A DNA stretch of 64,000 nucleotides from Gonatopus flavifemur (taxonomy: Eukaryota; Arthropoda; Insecta; Hymenoptera; Dryinidae), in the NCBI GenBank assembly GCA_018340375.1, contig JAFFJZ010000054.1, positions 248,001 to 312,000 of the forward strand. Direction: 5' to 3'. Below the pieces are notes generated by a model. That model ran no database searches and was not told where the DNA came from. It was given only the letters and a program-made list of their open reading frames with translations. Shown piece by piece: positions 1 through 11,726 of the stretch (position 1 is the first letter of the stretch; each line of letters opens with the position of its first letter). A program made the position numbers and the translations under genes.

Positions 1-260
1 AACAGAATTAAGAGGAAATTTGATGAATTTTTGGATTCAAACCCGCCATATTTGATCCACCATATTGAATCTGCAAAATATAATTCCAGATTCGTAATTA
101 GCAATCCCGAAAACCCCCAAGTACGGAGTTTAAAGAAAATTTGTTGAATTCTGAGATTTCGGTCGGCCATATTGGATCCGCCATATTGAATTTTCAAAAT
201 CTGACCTCAGATTCGTAATCAGCGACCTCAAAAACCCTTAGACACAAGCTTACATATAAA
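1..260 (-). repeat. degenerate ~125-bp 'ATGGCGG' repeat, about two units
   Basis: Two diverged units about 121 bp apart share the pattern CCATATTGAAT, then CAGATTCGTAAT, then a run ending in AAAACCC. Read on the minus strand, the same words (GGGTTTTCGAGG, CAAGATGGCGGATCC) recur at 38850-39400, 49490-49750 and 63873-64000. This is a dispersed short-period repeat family. I see no coding capacity in it. Confidence 0.6.
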
Positions 261-1059
261 TCAGCAATCGCCTCATGGTTTTCGGCAGCTTTTGCGGATT
301 AGCGTCACGTAGTGGTGATTCATACAGAGGACATTTCTTACAATAACAATTCTTACATCGAATTCATGCAATATTCTCATATTATTGGTACGTTCATTTT
401 ATCATGACCAATTGATGTACCATACAAAAAATGGCCAACCCAATATATCAAATACTTACCGAGAAAACCTCCGTCACGTAGTGGTGATTGATAAACACAC
501 GCTCGCATCCAACCGTACAAAATGGCTCTGACTGACGCAATTATTGACTACAGCGCCATCATGCGCTTCAATTCTGAGTTGAAAAGCACTGAGATGTTTA
601 TTCATATGTAACTCTTGGGTAATTAACGTTTCATAGGAAAATTGCACTGACTTAAGAACGTCGTAACGGAAAGAACTCAAAATACGTGGACAAAGTTCCG
701 TTAAGTTTAAAAAATATATCGAAAAATATTTCATCAATTTTGTCAATAGTATTGGAAAGAACAATTAATTTTGTACTCAAATCCGGTCTGCAAAGTCCTG
801 GTTGTTGGAAAAATCATGAATAGATCCAAGGTTTGACTATGAAAATACGCGTGTGACATGCTGTTTTATAACAGTACGTATGTCAACTTTGATCTCGGAT
901 TTGGGAAGTAAGAAAAATTTTTTTCAGTAATACAAAAATTGTTTCGCATTATTCAATTTGTACTATTTTTGATTATCCAAGTCATTTTCCATTGCACACA
1001 TCGATTCATTGCTGCATTCAATGTGCAAGTTTAGGGAAAGTACGAAATTCGAGGAGACC
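261..1059. other. unassigned non-coding stretch
   Basis: I see no gene here. The 18-base word CGTCACGTAGTGGTGATT occurs twice, at 303 and 472, which suggests remnants of a second short tandem or dispersed repeat. The short open frames are AT-rich and look accidental. The end near 1060 abuts the 3' limit of the LINE ORF1 fragment on the minus strand. Confidence 0.4.
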
Positions 1060-1998
1060 TTAAAAGTATAATGACCCAGGTGTATGTTTTCCTCCGCAAT
1101 TGATACATTTCGTCTCTCTTTTGCATTCAGGTCTAGGAACTTTAGGATCTACGTTCGGTTCAAGATGATATTTATCCCCACAGTTTATGCAGTAGGTGTC
1201 GTTGTTACAAAACTTCTTAGAATGGCCAAAGTTATAACATATATAACAGATTTTAACTCTTTGTACGTATTCTCTGACACGACGACCAAAGCTTCCAAAG
1301 AGAAACACTTCATCCGGTCTATATTCACCTTCAAACGTTAAAACAACACTTTCTGTAGGGATTTTCTCCCATCCTTTTTCTGCCTTGTCCGATCTGATAA
1401 ATCTGCAGATTCTATATGCATCTAAAATTCTGTATTCACTGGTACCTTCCCATTTATGTAGTTCGTCTAAATCGAAGTCAAGTTCTACACCGTGTATAAT
1501 ACCTTTGACAGTGAGGTTGCGATATGGGATGTAGGCAGCGAGACCAACATTTTTCAATACTGGATTAGCGACTAATTCATTTGCTTTCTCATAATCCTTG
1601 AAATCTATACCCACTTTACAGAAACCAAGGTCAATTACTTTACATCCTCTCATGCCAAGTTTCGCTAATTGCAGACAAATCTCCATTTGATTAGCTCTTT
1701 TAGTCTCCTCATGTTTTGTTTTGTCTAAGATCACTTCCACTCTATGAGTGCTATGTTTGTATTGCGTTTCAAACATATTGACAGATTTCTTATCGTCTGT
1801 TCTATTACGTTTCACTTCCTCTAAATTGTTGATTATAGATGAGTCTCCAGGTTTCCTCTTGTTCGTTATTTCTGCGTCATCCATGTTTGACTTTCCGATG
1901 AAATTCAAGTTAGATGCATTTTCCATGATCAAAGAGTTTAAACCGGTATTTATAAGATCTTTGTTTAAAGGCATAGAACTATCACTTATCAAACTCAT
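1060..1998 (-). CDS. orphan gag-like ORF1 of a non-LTR retrotransposon
   Basis: This 312-residue frame ends in retroelement zinc knuckles. A canonical CX2CX4HX4C knuckle (CYICYNFGHSKKFC) lies at about residues 251-264, followed by a CINCGDKYH-type and a CINCGGKHTPGS-type knuckle. That C-terminal order is known from the ORF1 nucleic-acid-binding protein of I- and Jockey-group LINEs, which coats the element RNA. The N-terminal ~90 residues are polar and low in complexity. The frame stops three residues after HTPGS, where relatives usually continue, and no reverse transcriptase follows downstream (below 1060). It is therefore probably a 3'-truncated fragment of a LINE. The ATG at 1998 is the only good start. 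Assignment to LINE ORF1 is firm; the clade is not. Confidence 0.75.
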   Translation of the reverse strand: MSLISDSSMPLNKDLINTGLNSLIMENASNLNFIGKSNMDDAEITNKRKPGDSSIINNLEEVKRNRTDDKKSVNMFETQYKHSTHRVEVILDKTKHEETKRANQMEICLQLAKLGMRGCKVIDLGFCKVGIDFKDYEKANELVANPVLKNVGLAAYIPYRNLTVKGIIHGVELDFDLDELHKWEGTSEYRILDAYRICRFIRSDKAEKGWEKIPTESVVLTFEGEYRPDEVFLFGSFGRRVREYVQRVKICYICYNFGHSKKFCNNDTYCINCGDKYHLEPNVDPKVPRPECKRETKCINCGGKHTPGSLYF

Positions 1999-1999
1999 T

Positions 2000-3428
2000 A
2001 TAATTTATACATATTTTGAAACTTAAGATACATTTTATATTGATGACTCTCACCTCTAAGAGGTTAGGTCTGAAAAGAGTAATATCCTTTAATAAATACT
2101 ACTTTCAAACGAGATTGTTAATGTTGTGAACAGTGCTCGATGGTATTAAAAGCTTTTTCTAACTTCTAACACTATTATTATGAGGCAAAGTGGCCTGTAA
2201 TTACAACAATGGCGAAGAAACGATTACAGTCACGTTTTCTCTTCTCCCGATCTCAAGTTGTTTTTTTTTCTATGTGTACTATACATATGGTTATGGTTAT
2301 GGTATAAATGGTTTAGGCCTTTGATGAGCCTATACTGGCCTATACGCCAATTTTCCATCTTGTTGCTACTATAGATATGTATCAGGATTGGATTTCCCAG
2401 GATCTTACATGATTTTGATTGATCACTTCTCATAGAATGTTGGACTTGATTGGTTGCTCTATAAGAATTGACCAATGAACATTGTGTACGAACGATCCTA
2501 GAAGTTCCGAAACCTGATATGTGTATTCGAAGGAAGAAAGAGACATGCAATGCATATCTCACATAGAAACCTACCCTAAACACGATCAATCGTGATAGAA
2601 TAAATCGATGACAATGATGATGATGACGAACAATATTCGTAATCTTGTGATCGCATGGAAATTCGAAACATTTATACTTCGGAATCGCATGAATTGATCA
2701 AGTCCGTAGTGTGTTCAATCGAAAGTGCATATTTGAATTATATACTGAAAGTTTGATCTTTTTTTTGCGAAATACAATGTGTGGTGAGTATTTATGCATT
2801 GAAGTTTTTTTCAGTCGGTAAAAACTCGGTTTACGTGTATAGGTACACGGTAGCGCTCGACTTCTGCTTTTTCATTGCTTTTTATATATATTTTTTATAC
2901 ATATATGTTTTTTTCATGCACTTGGCGTCGAGACGCTACCGCGTCTCTTGATAGTATAATGTTTACAGCTGAATGTAGGAGAATTTCATGCTTTATGATG
3001 TGAAGTTGCGTCAAATAGAAAGATTTTTAAAATCATTATGACTTTCAACCATGCAGTTGTCAATATTATACTATTTCACTTATAGCACTAATTTATTATG
3101 AAATTTAGTAATGTTTACATCATTTTTATCCGTTTATACCTCAAGAATCAGTACATTCACCTTTGGGCGCAGAATTTTCCAACCCAATATTTATGTAAAT
3201 ATCTTGTACTGCACTCAAATCATCGGTCATACTGAAGGAATAAATAAATTTACTATTCAAAAAAGATTGCGATTGGTGAATTGTTGAATTGAACAATCGT
3301 ACCGCGAGAAACAGAGTCGGGTAAAGGAAGGTGATTTTGGTGATATAGGTAATTCCGTGATAATCTTGCAAACGTTTTTCATGAATAAAAAAGTCGATTA
3401 CAGTGCCAACAGAAAAAATTAGTAACTG
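2000..3428. other. unassigned non-coding stretch
   Basis: No gene is recognised. A short inverted pair, CGGTAGCG near 2850 and CGCTACCG near 2932, could pair across ~80 bases. The frame at 3141-3371 and the minus-strand frame at 2230-2589 resemble no family I know and are AT-rich, so I left them out. Confidence 0.35.
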
Positions 3429-3789
3429 CCCTAGTAAAAATGAATCATATATGCGGCATATATGACCAAACAGGCCACATATATGATTTCACAGATTCAG
3501 ATATGACCCATATAAAATCCATATATGGGCCATATATGGCCATATACATCCCATATTTGGCATTGTTCAGCCTATATATGGATCATTTTCGGTCGTTATA
3601 TGAATCGAACGGCCCTACATGAATTTTATATGGTGATATATGAGTTTTATAAGGTCATATATGGCCCATATATGAATTATGTAGGGGTCATATATGATTT
3701 ATATGTTATAATATATGATTTCTACAAAGTCCATATATGAATCAAATACGGTTTATATATGGAGCATATATGAACCATTTTTACTAGGG
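3429..3789. mobile_element. miniature inverted-repeat element filled with CATATATGG-like words
   Basis: The ends are inverted repeats of about 26 bp: CCCTAGTAAAAATG then TCATATATGC on the left, mirrored on the right to CTAGGG. The ~310-bp interior consists almost wholly of degenerate ATATGG/CATATATG words, themselves near-palindromic, so the whole unit can fold on itself. No long ORF is meaningful; the two frames at 3440-3740 are by-products of the repeat. No clear target duplication is visible (left flank AACTG, right flank TGTAT). It is a non-autonomous DNA element of unassigned superfamily. Confidence 0.7.
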
Positions 3790-5745
3790 TGTATCCACTA
3801 AATTTTAGCTAGCAGGGCTGAATATTTCAGCACACACAGAATAGCTAATTTCTCCGCAATATTAGCCGAAATTTAGCTGATAAAGCTAAAAATTTTGCTC
3901 CAGCAGCTAAAATTTAGCTATTGGAATTGAAAGGATGGTTGTCTACCTCACAGCTAATTACTTTTTTCGTGCACAAATTGATGTTATACTGTTACAAGGA
4001 GCTCTCTTGTAAACGTATGAGTGAGCCTTCGAAACCATGTACAAATTGACAATAGCGGTTTTGAAAAATTGTCACCCAATTAGCTATACCACCAAATAAG
4101 TTCACCCTATCCACTTCTCAGCGTCAAATTTTCGGACTCAATTTTTTTATAAAGTCTTGACATTGCACTGCATTCATTGCTGATAGTACCGAAGAAAAGA
4201 ATGTTTAACATTTGAAGAGGATCGCGATGGTTAAGCTTCCTTTATTTAACAATTGTACCGCGTGAAACCGGTGGTACTAACTATAACATGTCGTGAACAT
4301 ACCATCATGAACTTCGCTCAGCTTGCGATGATGCATAAAATGTAAACATTATGTTCTCATTATGGGGCCATCACCTCGTTTTGCCACCAATGACAATGCT
4401 TTATGCGGAAACACCTTGGCACCATGATGCGAACATTTTTCGGCCTGCATGTCACCATTATGAAGGCATTATTGAGACATTCTTCTATTTGGGCAATCAA
4501 ATAGTCGATGTGAAACATTTCATTCATCCTAAACCGTTTTACAGAAAATTCCATCTTTCTCAGGGAAAAATTTGTCAGAAGGCAAAGTTCATTCTTCTCC
4601 AATGAATACATTTTTTACGGACCATTTTTGTAATCATCTCTATTATTTACTCATATTATCAATATCAATAATGCATTCAAATAAATAATCAACAGTACAA
4701 AGGTTCTTCATCGAAAATTCATTTCTGATGAAATGAAAACCATTTTTTTTCCGAATGATTCACCTTTTAACTCTATACTGTGTGTATGAACTATTGAAAT
4801 TAATTATTTGAATTAATAATTTGAGTCATTCACAAAATAGATAGTACATAATTCATCGTTCAGAAATGAGAAAATTTTTTTCCGAACAATTTTCCTCTAA
4901 TACCAATAGTTAGTTTGTAAATATGTTTTGAATAATTGAATTGTTCATAGCAAAGAATCGATTCCCCCCATAACTTCTTAACTGCGAAGCTTGGAAAACA
5001 TGCTTTCCAATTCAGATTGAAAAATTACTAATTTGTTGTTGACTATTCAAAGTTTTTATAAAATTCTCGTCATCGGGGAAGTCTTACGCATCAGAATGTT
5101 CAAGATTCACTATGATGAATGAAAAAATTACCGTGTTGGAACGAGTTCAATATTGAAAAACATTAATTTTTTGAAGAAAAAAATTTGTACTTGTTATCTT
5201 CCAAGTCAAATACTATCGATCAGAGATAAAATCGTAGAGGGCCTCTCACATAGATTTCTCAAAATTTATCCCCTAGTATTCTTTATTTTTCGGAATTTCA
5301 GTTTTCGATTTTGGCGGGTGATGTTACGGCTTGAAGAATGCTTCTCTCGCTCCTCGAGCGCCTGTTGCCTTTTTCAATAGAACTCCTCAGTTGCCGTCAT
5401 AAAAAGTTTTAGTGGAGTGCAACCTCAGCTAAAAGATTTTGTTGCTTCAACTAAATACTAGTCCAATTACAGTCCCTTTAACTGAAAATTGTTGTTGCAC
5501 CAAACAATACTTCATCTCAGGCTACTTGAATGTTCATCTCGATGTCGTTTCCAGTGACCACAATTGAGGAGTTTTCTCAGTGTACGAATAGGAATTGGTC
5601 AAATTTATGTTGATAACTTAGGAAAAGAATAATTTGGGGTGGGTTGAATTGTTAGAAAGCATCGATGTTTGAGATAAGAACACCTCAGCAGCGCGATTCT
5701 CGAAACCGTGAAGCCTCTTATACGAAAATCTTAGCAGGCGTTAAC
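3790..5745. other. unassigned stretch with TTAGCT-rich segment
   Basis: The segment 3800-3960 repeats AGCTAAATTTTAGCT-like words in both orientations, as in a decayed palindromic element. A loose inverted pair (GAACTCCTCAGTTG near 5379, CAATTGAGGAGTTTTC near 5562) may bound another small element of about 200 bp. Overlapping frames at 4351-4611 exist on both strands but match nothing I recognise. Confidence 0.35.
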
Positions 5746-6041
5746 CAGAGTTGCCAGATGGGCTACTTTTGGCATCCCTGCACGACAAATAATCAATCGG
5801 GCGATTTGTCGCATTTTGGACTACTTTTGTTTTTTTCAGTATTTTCAGTCTTTTCCCTAATAATTACTAGTTTTTAACAAATCAGGAAGTTTCGAGCTAA
5901 CAGGCTTTGGGGCCAATCTGTGTTTACCATATACATATACATATATATCTACACATGAGAAAATTGGGCGACTACGCGCAGAAATTTGCGATTTCTAATA
6001 ATAAATGAAGCTACTTTCATCGAAAAGTTCTGGCAACCGTG
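5746..6041. mobile_element. hAT-type miniature element, 8-bp target duplication
   Basis: The element begins CAGAGTTGCCAGATGGGC and ends CTGGCAACCGTG. It is flanked on both sides by the same 8-mer, GCGTTAAC (5738-5745 and 6042-6049). An 8-bp duplication with CAG-like termini is the signature of the hAT superfamily. The 296-bp length and the absence of a transposase make it non-autonomous. Its terminal words resemble those of the element at 25790-25958, so both may be moved by the same source. Confidence 0.8.
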
Positions 6042-6417
6042 GCGTTAACCAGAGTCTAGCCGCTAGCGAGTAACTTGAAAGACCTGGCTAGTGTCGATGC
6101 AATACATGCTCGGGCATTTATGGTTTTCGTCTCCATATTGAAGAACTATTCATCATCAAAAAACCCGAAGGAAGGGGCTTGAATTAATTTTTCAAGATTC
6201 ATCGACCAGTATTTTTTACTTTTTGAATTTGTAATTTCTGATTCCAACGCACAGTGAGGTCGATTAGAGTATTTGCTGATGGATAGGAGGCATTTCAAAT
6301 CCAAATGAGCTGGGTTTTTTTTTTAAATATTCAGAGAGAAATTACCTATCGATCACCTCAAGCGGAATTTTGATTTTTGTTGATTTTGCCAGTGAACAGC
6401 TGGCAATTTCTTGCCAT

Positions 6418-6717
6418 AAACGGAAAGACCGAGTTTATTGACATTTATAAGAGTGACTTTAATATTCAGCAAAATGACTATGAATTCAGGGAAAAAGAGG
6501 ATCGCTGAAAAATATTCTTGGTGAGGTTAACAAAAATTTGTAGTGAAAATACTGAAAGTTGATATTCTTATTGGTATTTCTCACAGTGAAACTACCAACT
6601 CATGATAAATTCACTAGGAATTTTCGGTAAACTCGCTACGAAAATTTTTCAGCGAACCTCTTTTGCCCTAAATTGACAGTCATTTTTCCAAATATTCATA
6701 TACTCGGTTTTTCCGTG
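6418..6717. mobile_element. TA-flanked miniature element with ~110-bp TIRs
   Basis: The left end AACGGAAAGACCGAGT and the reverse complement of the right end, CACGGAAAAACCGAGT, align. Similarity continues inward for roughly 110 bases on each side, through GAGGATCGCTGAAAAA. TA dinucleotides lie immediately outside (6416-6417 and 6718-6719), as expected for a Tc1/mariner-like or related target choice. It is 300 bp long with no coding capacity. Confidence 0.7.
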
Positions 6718-7084
6718 TAGTTCAAAACTTCTTCATTTCTGAAATGATAGTGTCTGAATCGGGGATCCAAGGGTTTATTTCAGAATAATTGTGGGGTATT
6801 CTAATCGCTCCTCTGGTATCAGTACAAAATATGGAGACTTGTCGAATCTGTTTACAGTTCGCTGTCCAGATCAAGATTGTGCATTTTATCTGCAAAAGGA
6901 TAATCGTAATTGAGGAGACCTTCTGTTGAGAACATTGAAGGAGTAATTTGAGGGGAATCATATCAAATAATGCAAATTGACAACATTGAATCCGCTCTGA
7001 ACATGGAAAATCAATGGGTTTGGGCACAAAAATCGCCGATTCATCAGTAGAAGACTAGATTTCGGAGTTTTTGAATATGCCCTA
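6718..7084. other. unassigned stretch before the long-TIR transposon
   Basis: A 101-codon minus-strand frame (6722-7027) is open but unlike any family I know. It shows no supporting features beyond length. I treat this stretch as non-coding flank. Confidence 0.3.
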
Positions 7085-7610
7085 GGGCCTTTCCATTTCA
7101 AATCGACCGGTCCATTCTGGTCATGATTTTATTTTTTGATGAAACTTAGATATATTGTTTTTTGGTCGATTTCATGAGACCCGTATTTTTTCTTTTGGCC
7201 AAAAAAAATTTGTCCGTGATTTATTGAGATTTTTGTTTTGAGAGTGAAAATTGGTTTTTTCTGTTGATAAAGTGAATTTTTTTTTCGAACTTGCATAACT
7301 TTTTCAAAAATCAAACAATTTTGATGGATTTTTTTTTTGAAATCTTCAAACGTTCCCACTTTTGAACAACCGTGATCAAAGAGGATTATCCATCGTCATT
7401 CATTTTTTATTCAACAATAAACAAAGAGTCAAAAATTTTTTCAAAATTCAATATCTCAAGAACAGTTTTCTTTTATTAATAAAAATTTTTTGCCCAAAAG
7501 TAGAGAGTTTGAACTATATTCTGGCCGAGTGCCAAGTAGCTAAGATTTTTTTTTCCGAAATTATGATTTTTTGGAGGAAAAGGTGTTTTTTTCGTTAAGC
7601 TAGGGTTATG
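7085..7610. repeat. left terminal inverted repeat of the 4.6-kb transposon
   Basis: Its reverse complement matches 11185-11710. The shared stretch includes ACCGGTCCATTCTGGTCATG near the outer end and AAGGTGTTTTTTTCGT at the inner end. Homopolymer-length differences are the main divergence. Confidence 0.8.
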
Positions 7611-7881
7611 TTTTATGTACAATTGACATTTGGGATGAAATGTATCCAAAAAATTCACCAAAGTGTCCCTGTTCATATTTTTCATACTCTCAGATTGTTG
7701 TTGATAAAATCTTTGGCCCATGAATTAAAATTTTCATTTTGTTTTGTGATTTAATGTTACATTTCCATGTCGTTTAACGCCCATCGATATCAACTAAAGT
7801 ATAATTTGTGTGACAGATCGTGACCATATTTTTCATTCAATTAACGTTCATGGTGGTACAACACTTTTTATTTTCTCTATA

Positions 7882-8085
7882 CGCTGGGAAAAGGACCATG
7901 TTGAATCGACATGGAAACATGTAGATCTAACATGGATGGCAAGTTCAAGTGACAGGGAAACACATGAAAACGTCTCATGTTTCCACTTGTGAAACATGTA
8001 GAAATAACTTGTTTCTAAATTGAAACAACGAGATATTAGCTACTCACCAAGTTCATGTTCATTGAACAAAATATTTTTCTCAGTG
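7882..8085. mobile_element. TA-flanked miniature element, CACTGAGAAAA family
   Basis: The 204-bp unit starts CGCTGGGAAAA, ends TTTTTCTCAGTG and is flanked by TA on each side. A second copy with the same terminal pattern and nearly the same length lies at 17501-17701. The inside carries ACATGT/ACATGG words in both orientations. It is nested inside the 4.6-kb transposon, so it landed after that element or travels with it. Confidence 0.6.
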
Positions 8086-8832
8086 TATGAACAACCATTG
8101 TTCAATCCAACGCTGTATGAGACCGATGCCGCTAAATGGTGACCCTTGTTCATTCGTCGATGTAAGAGTTATCCATCTGAGTGATTTAAGCATCCAAATC
8201 ATCGGTATGAGATTATAATAAATTTTCTTCTTGACATTCATCTGCTGTCAATTGAATTGGTTCCATATCATATGACTTGGACAATTGAAATCATCATCGT
8301 TTGATTGAAATAATAATCTTTCTACTCTTCACGAACAGTCACTGCTGCTGCTGTCTTGCGACGCGGTTGAAAGTTACTTCGAGAAAAAGCGGCGAAATCT
8401 GGTAGTATCCCGCATCAGAGTGGTCCATGCTCAACAAATTGTTAAAATAATTTTCCTGTGAGAGAGTGTTCGATTCTTGTGTCTTTACTGGATTCATTCG
8501 TGAGACTGAAATAGAATAAATTTTATCGGTTGTAGTCTTATTACAATTCTGAATTAGAGAATTGTTTTGATTGCTCCTTTTTGTACATGGGAATTCTTCG
8601 TAAGTACATTTATAGTGATCAATCCGGGATGATTACTTTTGAATATATGGCTCAGTGAAAGCATTTCATAGATATAATTGATCTTCTTGAGACGATCTTG
8701 ATGATAATTAACAGTCCTTATTTAATGGTCCTGAATTAACAGTTCGTTATCTTATATTTTCATAACCTATAAAACATGAGCATATATACATACTGTTCAT
8801 TGCATTACAGATTTCCCTAGGTATCACACAAA

Positions 8833-10928
8833 ATGTCAAAAAATGTGTTCATTCCAAAGAAAAAATGCAAAGATTCGGAATCTGTGCACAAAAGAGCCGT
8901 GTATGAAACTGCGGAAAATGAATTCAGAAACTTAGAAGTGAATGCAAAAAAACTACAACCCTTCTTTCCAAATAAAATTATCCAATGCGATGATGAAGTT
9001 TGTAATTATTGTTACACCAGACTATTGGAGAAAATTTCGGAATCAGACGTCATCCCCACATCAGAATCTGAAGCGTCACAATTGGGTTCATTGAATCAAT
9101 CAAGCAGCCCAGTGCCTCTTAGCGATGGATCTAACGAATCATATGCATATTCCGAAATTTTCGATGAGCTAAATGAGGAACTCCGAATTCATAATTCAAC
9201 GGTTTCTCCTCTGAAAAATGTCAAGGAAGTTCATCCAAAAATGCGGACTTTGTACGCAGCAAGGAAACGGAAAGAGATATTTGGACTACAAAATGATCGA
9301 CTCACAGTCAAGCTACAGAAATTGTACAATATCCCCAGAAATCAAGAAGCATTTACTTCAACACGATTGGATTGTCAGTCATGTGAGAATTGGTTGATGA
9401 ATTTTCATTCAAGTTTGAAAAATTGTTCATCAATTTCAGAAAAAATTAGATTGCTAACAGCAGCACCTATCTTTCGAATGTCGAAAAATTTCATTTTATC
9501 CCAATGGCCTGAAGTAACTGATTACATGCTAAGAAAAGCGAGGAAAATTGTCAATGAAAAAGGTAATTACTTTCTGCCTGATCCATATGTAGGACATCCA
9601 ATTGATGAAAATGTTAAGAATATCGTAATTGAATATTATTTGAATGACGATCTGAATTGTTCAATTCAAAGCCCTAATAAGAATGACAAGATTAACGTTC
9701 ACGAAAACGGCGAAAAAGTTACGAAAATCAAACGATTCATGACCCGCAGTATTCACGAAGTGTATGGAATGTTCAAGTGCGATCATCCTGACATGAAAAT
9801 TGGTCATTCAAAATTTTATTCTCTTCGACCAAAATGGGTGATTCAATGTCCAACACAGCAAGTTTGTCTCTGTATATACTGCACTAATTTCCAATAATTG
9901 TTGGTAGGTTTGGAAAATTGTTTGAATAAATTTGGCGTAGTTGCTCTCAATATGCGCGAAAAAATCCTATCAGCTGCAGTTTGTTCCGTTGAAAATGACT
10001 TGTGCATTTTTAAAAAATATGAAAAGTGTCCCGGAGTTCAAGGTATCATCCAAAAATTGAATGAATTTTTAGAAGCAGAAATGCAAGAAGAAGTAACGTT
10101 CGCTCTTTGGGAGGGTAATGAACTGATAAAAAAAAACAACTTCGGTGAAAAAGTTTGTCGAAACATTAGCTGAATGGAAGGCAATTAGGGCCATTGAGGC
10201 TCAAAAGGCCATTAGGGGAGAAAAAGAATTGGTGAAAAATAATCCACCTCTTATTGCACATTGACTTTGCAGAGAATTGGTCTGTTATCGTGGAAGACGA
10301 AATAAAGTCCTATCATTGGAAATCAAAACAAATCTCCATTTTCACAGCAGTGTGTTATTTTGGTCAAAGAACTGAAAGTTACGTCGTCATAAGCGATGAC
10401 AAATCACTCAACTCAGCACATGCACTATTAGCAATTAATGAACTTGTGAATGACTTGAAAAAAAAATACTCAGAATTAGTAATTGAGGATATAACGATAA
10501 TTTCGGACGGAGCTGTGAGTCATTTCAAAAACCGTTTTCAATTCAGCGAACTCAAAACATCGTCGTTGAATAAGAAATGGATTTTTTCAGCAACGGGACA
10601 TGGAAAGGGTGCTTGTGACGGTATTGGGGCAGTAGTTGAACATTCTGCCACAAAGCACAATTTAACGAAGGATGCAACAGAATATATAGAAAGTGCAGAG
10701 ACATTCGTTGAAAAGGTACAGAAAATGACTCCAAAAATTGAACATCTTCTTCTTGCCATGGACAAACTAGAGGTTTTTCGAAAAGAAAAGACTGACGATT
10801 GGAAGAAGGCACCACAATTCGAAGGTATTCGTACAACGCATGTATGGAAAAACGTAATTGGAATGGAAACTGAAAGCAGAATGTATACCGCGAGGACGTG
10901 TGAACATGAGTGGGAACTTGTCAAATAA
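8833..10928 (+). pseudogene. broken DDE-like transposase of the long-TIR transposon
   Basis: Three open segments read in one direction: 8833-9897, 9898-10173 in the same frame after a TAA, and 10254-10928 after two frameshifts (near 10150 and near 10258). Together they would make a protein of about 700 residues. The N-terminal part has cysteine pairs (CDDEVCNYCY, CQSCENW) that could bind metal. The C-terminal part has DFAENWSV, SDGAVSHFKNR and HGKGACDGIG, spaced like an RNase-H fold with two catalytic acids. Similar unnamed proteins occur in many arthropod genomes. Position between matched TIRs argues that it is the transposase. The superfamily is not assigned; a domesticated gene is excluded for this copy by the stop and the frameshifts. 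Confidence 0.65.
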
Positions 10929-11184
10929 AAACAAATACGTACTGATATTCACGTTGTTATCACTGCATTAAAGTATTATTTCTATCATTTTCTGTTGTAT
11001 TAAATTATTACTTTTAGTATTATTATTATGAAATACTAATATGATGATCCAAAACTAAAAGTTTTGCTTTTGTATTCCATTTTATGTATAATGCATATAG
11101 AATGTAAAAAACATTCCTAGGTTGAGAATTCTTATGAATGATCATTTCAGAGAGTGAAGAATATGGCCAGGAGCACCCTAGATA

Positions 11185-11710
11185 AACCTAACTAGACGGA
11201 AAAAACACCTTTTTCTTCAAAACATCATAATTTCGGGAAAAAAAATTTCAGCTACTTGGCACTTGACCAGAATATAGTTCAAACTCTCTACTTTTGAGCA
11301 AAAAATTTTTATTAAAAAAAAAAACTGTTTTTGAGATATTGAATTTCGAAGAAATTTTTGACTCTTTGTTTATTGTTGAATAAAAAATGAATGACTATTG
11401 ATAATCCTCTGTGGTCACAGTTGTTCAAAAGTAGGAACTTTGTTGAAGATTTCAAAAAAAAAAAATCTATCAAAATTGTTCGATTTTTGAAAAAGTTATG
11501 CAAGTTTGAAAAAAAAATTCACTTCATCAACAGAAAAAACCAATTTTCACTCTCAAAACAAAAATCTCAATAAATCACGGACAAATTTTTTTTTGGCCAA
11601 AAGAAAAAATACGGGTCTCATGAAATCGACCAAAAAACAATATATCTAAGTTTCATCAAAAAATAAAATCATGACCAGAATGGACCGGTCGATTTGAAAT
11701 GGAAAGGCCC
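11185..11710. repeat. right terminal inverted repeat of the 4.6-kb transposon
   Basis: This is the mirror of 7085-7610. It lies about 260 bp after the end of the transposase frame. The intervening bases contain AATAAAAA just after the stop (about 10924), a possible polyadenylation signal. Confidence 0.8.
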
Positions 11711-11726
11711 CGTAACGAGGCTAATT

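Larger units (their letters stand above)
7085..11710 (+). mobile_element. 4.6-kb DNA transposon with ~530-bp terminal inverted repeats
   Basis: The left end (GGGCCTTTCCATTTCAAATC from 7085) is mirrored at the right end, which closes with GGAAAGGCCC at 11710. The inverted match runs inward to about 7610 on the left and about 11185 on the right, ~530 bp with a few small indels. Between the TIRs lie a miniature element (7882-8085), a presumed leader, and one broken DDE-like transposase reading rightward. Immediate flanks are CCTA on the left and CGTA on the right, so a TA duplication is possible but not clear. Element boundaries are well supported by the symmetry; the superfamily is not assigned. 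Confidence 0.8.

Noticed and set aside
4351..4611. Overlapping 83-84-codon frames on opposite strands
   Set aside because: Neither has a recognisable domain or context; chance mirror frames are likely.
10538..10952. Minus-strand frames opposite the DDE-like transposase
   Set aside because: Shadows of the plus-strand coding sequence, which carries the family motifs.
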